From NCBI GenBank assembly GCA_023386045.1, contig JAEWKK010000028.1, forward strand, positions 1 through 64,000: a stretch of DNA of 64,000 nucleotides. The letters are read 5' to 3'. Source of the stretch: Bacteroidota bacterium (GTDB lineage Bacteria > Bacteroidota > Bacteroidia > Chitinophagales > Chitinophagaceae). A program made the position numbers and the translations under genes. Below are positions 59,909 through 64,000 of this stretch, piece after piece. How positions within the stretch are numbered: the stretch's first letter is position 1; the number at the start of each line of letters is the position of its first letter. The notes beneath the pieces were generated by a model, which did not search any database, was not told the DNA's origin, and saw only the letters and a program-made list of their open reading frames with translations.

Positions 59909-62203
59909 TTAATTGATGGGTGGCTGGTTCACTCCCCAGCTTGTATTGGGTTGCGCCCCCATGACAAACTCGATCTGACCGCCATTAGTAATGTCTGAAT
60001 GCAGCAGATAGGTTTTTGAATATTCTCTTCCATTCAATTTTACAGATTGTATGTAGGCATTTTCTTTCGATGCATTTTTTACTGTCACAATAAATTTCTT
60101 ACCAGAAGGAAGAGAAATGGTTGCTTTATCCAATACCGGCGAACCAATGGCATAAACACCATTAGCCGGGTTCACAGGATAAAAACCCATGGAGCTGAAT
60201 ACATACCAGGCCGACATCTGTCCGCAGTCTTCATTACCTGAATAACCTGCAGGCGCATCATCGTATAATTCATTCAGCACTTTGTGTACATAGTATTGCG
60301 TTTTCCAGGGCTGTCCTGCATAATCATACAAATAAGCCGCATGATGACTGGGTTCATTGCCATGTGCATACTGGCCAATAAATCCTGAAGCATTTCCATT
60401 CTTGGGTTTGGAGGTATCAACCAAAGCAAAAAATTCATCCAGCTTATTCACGAAAGTTTCCTTACCTCCCATCAACTGAATAAAATCAGGGACATTATGC
60501 GGAACATACCACAAATACTGCCAGGCATTGGCTTCGGTATATGGATGGCCACCATTGCCTCCATATTGTAAAGGATTGAAGGGTTCTATCCACCTGCCTT
60601 CACTATCCTTCGCCCTGAAGAAATCCGTTTCACTGTCAAATAAATTTTTGTAATTGGAAGACCTTTTGATGAAGAACTGGTAATCTTCCATCTTCCCCAG
60701 CTTCTTTGCCAGCTGCGCTACACACCAGTCGTTATAAGCTGTTTCCAGCGTAATGGAAACCGATTGGGACTGCAGATCCTCGGGCATGTATCCATACTTG
60801 TCATAGATGCCAAAAGGTGACTGGATATGATCTTTCATGGAAGAACCTTTAATAGCTTCATAAGCTTTGTTCACATCAAATCCTTTGATCCCTTTCAATG
60901 CTGCATCAACGATCACTGGAATGGCGTGATTGCCGATCATGCAATAGGTTTCTACGCCCCACAGTTGCCAGATGGGAAGTATACCATAACTATCATAATG
61001 GCGGATCATGCTATTGATAAATCCTGCGGTGCGTTCCTGCTGTAGTAAAGTATATAAAGGATGTGCAGCCCTGTAGGTATCCCAAAGTGAAAAGGTTGAA
61101 TAGTGCGCCTTATCTGCTGCCTTACCCGTAGTATAATCTGCTTCGGGATATTCGCCATTTACATCAGCAATATTATTGGGTTGAATAAAGGCATGATAAA
61201 GTCCGGTATAAAAAATCCTTTTTTGTTCTTCAGTTCCTTCCACCTGTATCTGTTTCAATTCTTTTTCCCAGGCGTTGGCAGCATTACTGACCACCTGTTC
61301 AAAATTCCAGGCAGGAATTTCTGTGGTAAGATTCTGCCTGGCATTGTCGATGCTGATGGCGGAAATTCCCACCTTCACCAATACCTGCTCATTAGCTTTT
61401 GTAGCAAAATGCACAACAGCCCTGATGCCATCCGCACCCATCACCACTGGCTTGTTCTCGTAAATACGCTTGCCATCAAAAAGAAAATTGCTGGTGAATG
61501 GTTTTGAAAATTCAGCACGGAAATAGACCCTGCGCATCTTGGCCCAGCCTGTCAAAACACGATAACCTTCAATGGTCCTGTTGTTCACGATCCTGATCTC
61601 GGCAGAGATGATTTTTGCAGAGCGATTGCCGGTTCCTTTCAGCCTGCTGTGGTCCATATCAATGACAAATCCCGCTCCTTTGCTTTCAGGAAAAGTGTAA
61701 CGATGGAAACCTGCACGCTGCGTGGCAGTCAATTCTGCATTTACATTATAGTCAGAAAGCTTTACCTGGTAATAACCAGGTTTTGCAGTTTCATTTTCAT
61801 GACTGAAAGAAGAACTGAAAACTCTTGAAGCACTATCTGCATAAGCACCGGATTTTTTTTCTTCACCGGTGATGGGCATGATGAGCACATCCAGCAGATC
61901 GGCAATGCCGGTGCCGTTCAGATGTGTATGGCTGAAGCCTACAATGTTTTTATCTTTATAATCGTAACCAGAGCAGGGCCGGTTCACTTCATGTTTTGTA
62001 TCCGGACTTAATTGTACAAATCCAAAAGGCATGGTAGCACCTGGGAAAGCACAACCAGGTAAACTCTTTTTATCAACCGCAGCAGTTCCGATAAATGGAT
62101 CCACATACTGGCTGACTTTTTTTACCGGGGGTTGTGCATCAACAGGAAGTACAGAAAGAACAAAAATCAGGACGGGGAAAAAACGTTGTTGTAAGGATTT
62201 CAT
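59909..62203 (-). CDS. GH92-family alpha-mannosidase-like glycosidase
   Basis: 764 aa from MKSLQQRFF; the open frame continues upstream without family similarity. Signal peptide to VDAQ. GH92 signatures: YVDPFIGT, SPDTKHEVNRPCSGYDY, GFSHTHLNGTG, HAAYLYDYAGQPWKT and YSGNEDCGQMSAWYV. The family are Ca2+-dependent exo-alpha-mannosidases. No SusC/SusD pair is adjacent, so the glycan target is unclear. A signal peptide and periplasmic or surface location are likely. Confidence 0.92.
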   Translation of the reverse strand: MKSLQQRFFPVLIFVLSVLPVDAQPPVKKVSQYVDPFIGTAAVDKKSLPGCAFPGATMPFGFVQLSPDTKHEVNRPCSGYDYKDKNIVGFSHTHLNGTGIADLLDVLIMPITGEEKKSGAYADSASRVFSSSFSHENETAKPGYYQVKLSDYNVNAELTATQRAGFHRYTFPESKGAGFVIDMDHSRLKGTGNRSAKIISAEIRIVNNRTIEGYRVLTGWAKMRRVYFRAEFSKPFTSNFLFDGKRIYENKPVVMGADGIRAVVHFATKANEQVLVKVGISAISIDNARQNLTTEIPAWNFEQVVSNAANAWEKELKQIQVEGTEEQKRIFYTGLYHAFIQPNNIADVNGEYPEADYTTGKAADKAHYSTFSLWDTYRAAHPLYTLLQQERTAGFINSMIRHYDSYGILPIWQLWGVETYCMIGNHAIPVIVDAALKGIKGFDVNKAYEAIKGSSMKDHIQSPFGIYDKYGYMPEDLQSQSVSITLETAYNDWCVAQLAKKLGKMEDYQFFIKRSSNYKNLFDSETDFFRAKDSEGRWIEPFNPLQYGGNGGHPYTEANAWQYLWYVPHNVPDFIQLMGGKETFVNKLDEFFALVDTSKPKNGNASGFIGQYAHGNEPSHHAAYLYDYAGQPWKTQYYVHKVLNELYDDAPAGYSGNEDCGQMSAWYVFSSMGFYPVNPANGVYAIGSPVLDKATISLPSGKKFIVTVKNASKENAYIQSVKLNGREYSKTYLLHSDITNGGQIEFVMGAQPNTSWGVNQPPIN

Positions 62204-62467
62204 TTTTATGATTTCAGCAATGAAAATTGGGAGGCACAAAATAGTGAAATAGGCCCAGATTAAGAGAAGCATTCCATGAAGAAAACCCTTAGCAGCTGTG
62301 GAAAGCAGTTCAGTCCCTCTAAAGTAGAATATACTAAAGTCAGCCAAAATAAAATCCCGTGATAGCACGGTTTTTTATGAAATAAAAACTTTGTTACTTG
62401 CCTTTCTACTCCCCTGCAAAACCTCCATCGCTGCCCTTGTCAACCTTTACTTTAATAAACCTTTTAT

Positions 62468-63394
62468 ATGGCCAAACCTATTCTGCTGGACAATGACCTT
62501 CATAAGATCGTTTCCAATCTTTCTGATTCCACTGAAAATGCTTTTATCGAAAGCGTGAAGCCGGAAGAAGACACTGAAACCATTATCACCTTTCCTGAAA
62601 AAGCTTCCACTCCATCAAAGCTGGCTCAAAGAGAACGTTTTATCACTCCCATCCCACCGCGTCCTGCGGCCTACCTGCAGGATGCAGCCGCTGCTTCTTA
62701 TGGCACCAGGAAATCACTTGAAGTTGTCATTGGTGATGATGACCGTGAACAGGTTTTGAACACATTGGAAAATCCATGGCGACAGGTAGCTGCACTAAGA
62801 ATTCGTGCCCGCAATGGAAAGACTTACGCCGGTACAGCCTGGTTCATCAGTCCAACCCTGCTCGCTACTGCAGGCCACTGTGTTTATATGCATGAGGAAG
62901 GCGGCTGGCCTGTTGAAATTGAAGTAATACCTGCTCTCAATGGAACAGAAAGACCTTTTGATTCTGTGAAGTCGGCAAAATTTGAATCCAACAATGGATG
63001 GATCAATGACAGGAACTCGGATTATGATTATGGAGTGATCATTCTTGACGAACCTGTTTCAAATGCCATCGGTTATTTTTCCTTTGCAGCTCCTCCGGAT
63101 AATTTTCTTAAATCAAACATTGCCAACATCAGTGGTTATCCTACTGACCTGGACAGGGCCACCAGGCAATACTATCATGCCAGAGAGATCACTCGTGCTT
63201 CTTCCCGCAGACTGTATTATGAGATCGATACTTATGGTGGACAAAGCGGTAGTCCCATCTGGATGAACCTGGGTGAAGGAGAACGTGTGGCCATTGGTAT
63301 TCACACCACAGGAAGTTCCACTTCCAACTTTGGAACACGCATCACCGAAGAGATCTTCAACAATTTGAGAACCTGGAAAAATTTATACTCATGA
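62468..63394 (+). CDS. Trypsin/V8-like serine protease without a signal peptide
   Basis: 308 aa. The N-terminal 80 residues have no signal sequence and contain an acidic/Pro stretch. The protease domain starts with LEVVIGDDDREQV, like V8/glutamyl-endopeptidase mature N-termini. Triad: H137 (TAGHCV), D187 (DYDYGV) and S260 (GGQSGSPIW). Its stop overlaps the next gene's start in ATGA. Inferred cytoplasmic or exported by an unknown route; substrate unknown. Confidence 0.85.
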   Translation: MAKPILLDNDLHKIVSNLSDSTENAFIESVKPEEDTETIITFPEKASTPSKLAQRERFITPIPPRPAAYLQDAAAASYGTRKSLEVVIGDDDREQVLNTLENPWRQVAALRIRARNGKTYAGTAWFISPTLLATAGHCVYMHEEGGWPVEIEVIPALNGTERPFDSVKSAKFESNNGWINDRNSDYDYGVIILDEPVSNAIGYFSFAAPPDNFLKSNIANISGYPTDLDRATRQYYHAREITRASSRRLYYEIDTYGGQSGSPIWMNLGEGERVAIGIHTTGSSTSNFGTRITEEIFNNLRTWKNLYS

Positions 63395-64000
63395 GCATCA
63401 ACATCAATCCCGGAAACATCACTGCCGTTTTCAACAACCTTTTTGAAAAAGGTTCCAAAGGTCTTGATCCCAACACCAAAGATCAACCAGGGCCAAAAGA
63501 ATCCCCTGCTCTTACCGCTTCGGCTGGTGTGAAAAAATTCCAGGGCTATATAAAAAAATCAGGTGAAAAGATCTGTCTCGAAACCCTGGGAGGAGGTGAA
63601 TTTATTCTCGTCAATTTTAAAGAAGACTTGCTCAAAAATTACCAGAACGAAATTGTTACCGTAAACGGAAGACAGGTGGCAGATACGATTGAGAATCCAA
63701 AAATTATTTTTGGACAACAGCCTCCCAAAAAAACCAGCAGCGCTACCCGGCTGCCCGCGCAACTGAACAGGGCTGCAGAATCTGCAGGAGTTTTTCTGAA
63801 AAAATATAAGGAACGAATTCCAGGCCTATTACATGCCCGTCCCGGTTATAAATATGTCAATGGCGAGATCACCAATACAGTGGCCATCACTGCCATCGTT
63901 GAAAAAAAGAAAGCACTGGCGGCATTACCGGATGACCAAAAGCTTCCGGAAAGCTTTGATGGCTTTGACGTGGAGGTAGTAACCGCTTCGCCTAAGGACC
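63391..64000 (+). CDS. Unknown protein coupled to the protease (partial, right edge)
   Basis: At least 203 codons, running off the window. It begins MSININPGNITAVFNNLFEK. The first 60 residues are polar, the middle is beta-like (KICLETLGGGEFILVNFKED), and a later RPGYKYVNGEIT segment is followed by AITAIVEKKK. I recall RPGYxxxxGxIT-AIVV-type segments next to hydrolase domains in other bacterial proteins but cannot confirm this. It overlaps the protease gene by 4 nt. Confidence 0.75.
   Translation, partial: MSININPGNITAVFNNLFEKGSKGLDPNTKDQPGPKESPALTASAGVKKFQGYIKKSGEKICLETLGGGEFILVNFKEDLLKNYQNEIVTVNGRQVADTIENPKIIFGQQPPKKTSSATRLPAQLNRAAESAGVFLKKYKERIPGLLHARPGYKYVNGEITNTVAITAIVEKKKALAALPDDQKLPESFDGFDVEVVTASPKD

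Overview
The window looks like chromosome from a Bacteroidota bacterium, most likely of the Chitinophagaceae type. The evidence is recurrent TAnnTTTG -7 promoter boxes, few Shine-Dalgarno leaders, a type IX secretion sorting tail on a secreted esterase, many small beta-barrel outer-membrane proteins and SPII lipoproteins, LytTR/LytS and PAS-kinase signalling, a PyrR-type pyrimidine regulator, DUF4294-, DUF4142- and GLPGLI-like proteins, and bacillithiol genes. I assign no species. Most of the window is ordinary core chromosome. I see no prophage, transposase, CRISPR array or rRNA.

Layout. 0-10 kb: PAP2 phosphatase, RRM protein, fatty-acid desaturase, small hypotheticals, Nudix, NodB-type deacetylase lipoprotein, YggS, acyl-CoA dehydrogenase, a membrane sulfatase-like enzyme. 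10-20 kb: bshB1, a DUF4294 protein, ccmE-ccmF (CcmE carries the CxxxY motif), then a forward run of ureohydrolase, membrane protein, radical SAM protein and MFS transporter, facing a CHRD lipoprotein. 20-28 kb: TonB-like protein and folC, then a reverse cluster fbp-ABC ATPase-FKBP-YfiT-Nudix and a T9SS-exported esterase. 28-35 kb: aspartate kinase, AlkB-like and Ku repair genes, PAS kinase and receiver, and a roughly 0.96-kb ORF-free block rich in inverted repeats. 35-45 kb: pyrE, Nudix, coaD, pyrB, pyrR, four outer-membrane barrels, a heptanucleotide-repeat field, pruA and prfB with an intact programmed +1 frameshift site. 45-53 kb: IscA-like protein, methylmalonyl-CoA mutase catalytic subunit, DUF4142 lipoprotein, class-C serine hydrolase, hutH, and tRNA-Arg(UCU) preceded by a degenerate tandem copy. 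53-64 kb: secreted beta proteins, a LytS/LytTR pair, S41 peptidase, GH92 glycosidase, and a trypsin-like protease overlapping a gene that runs off the right edge.

Connections. bshB1 and the YfiT/DinB protein both belong to bacillithiol metabolism. pyrR, pyrB and pyrE form a split pyrimidine locus. pruA and hutH point to proline and histidine catabolism, and the acyl-CoA dehydrogenase and mutase to acyl-CoA oxidation.

Least explained: the 7-nt periodic arrays abutting stop codons at 125-165 and 42318-42632; the structured ORF-free block at 34094-35050; the remodelled tRNA-Arg locus; promoters whose -7 box lies 4-7 nt before the start codon; and the protease pair at the right edge. No item could be tested by database search here.
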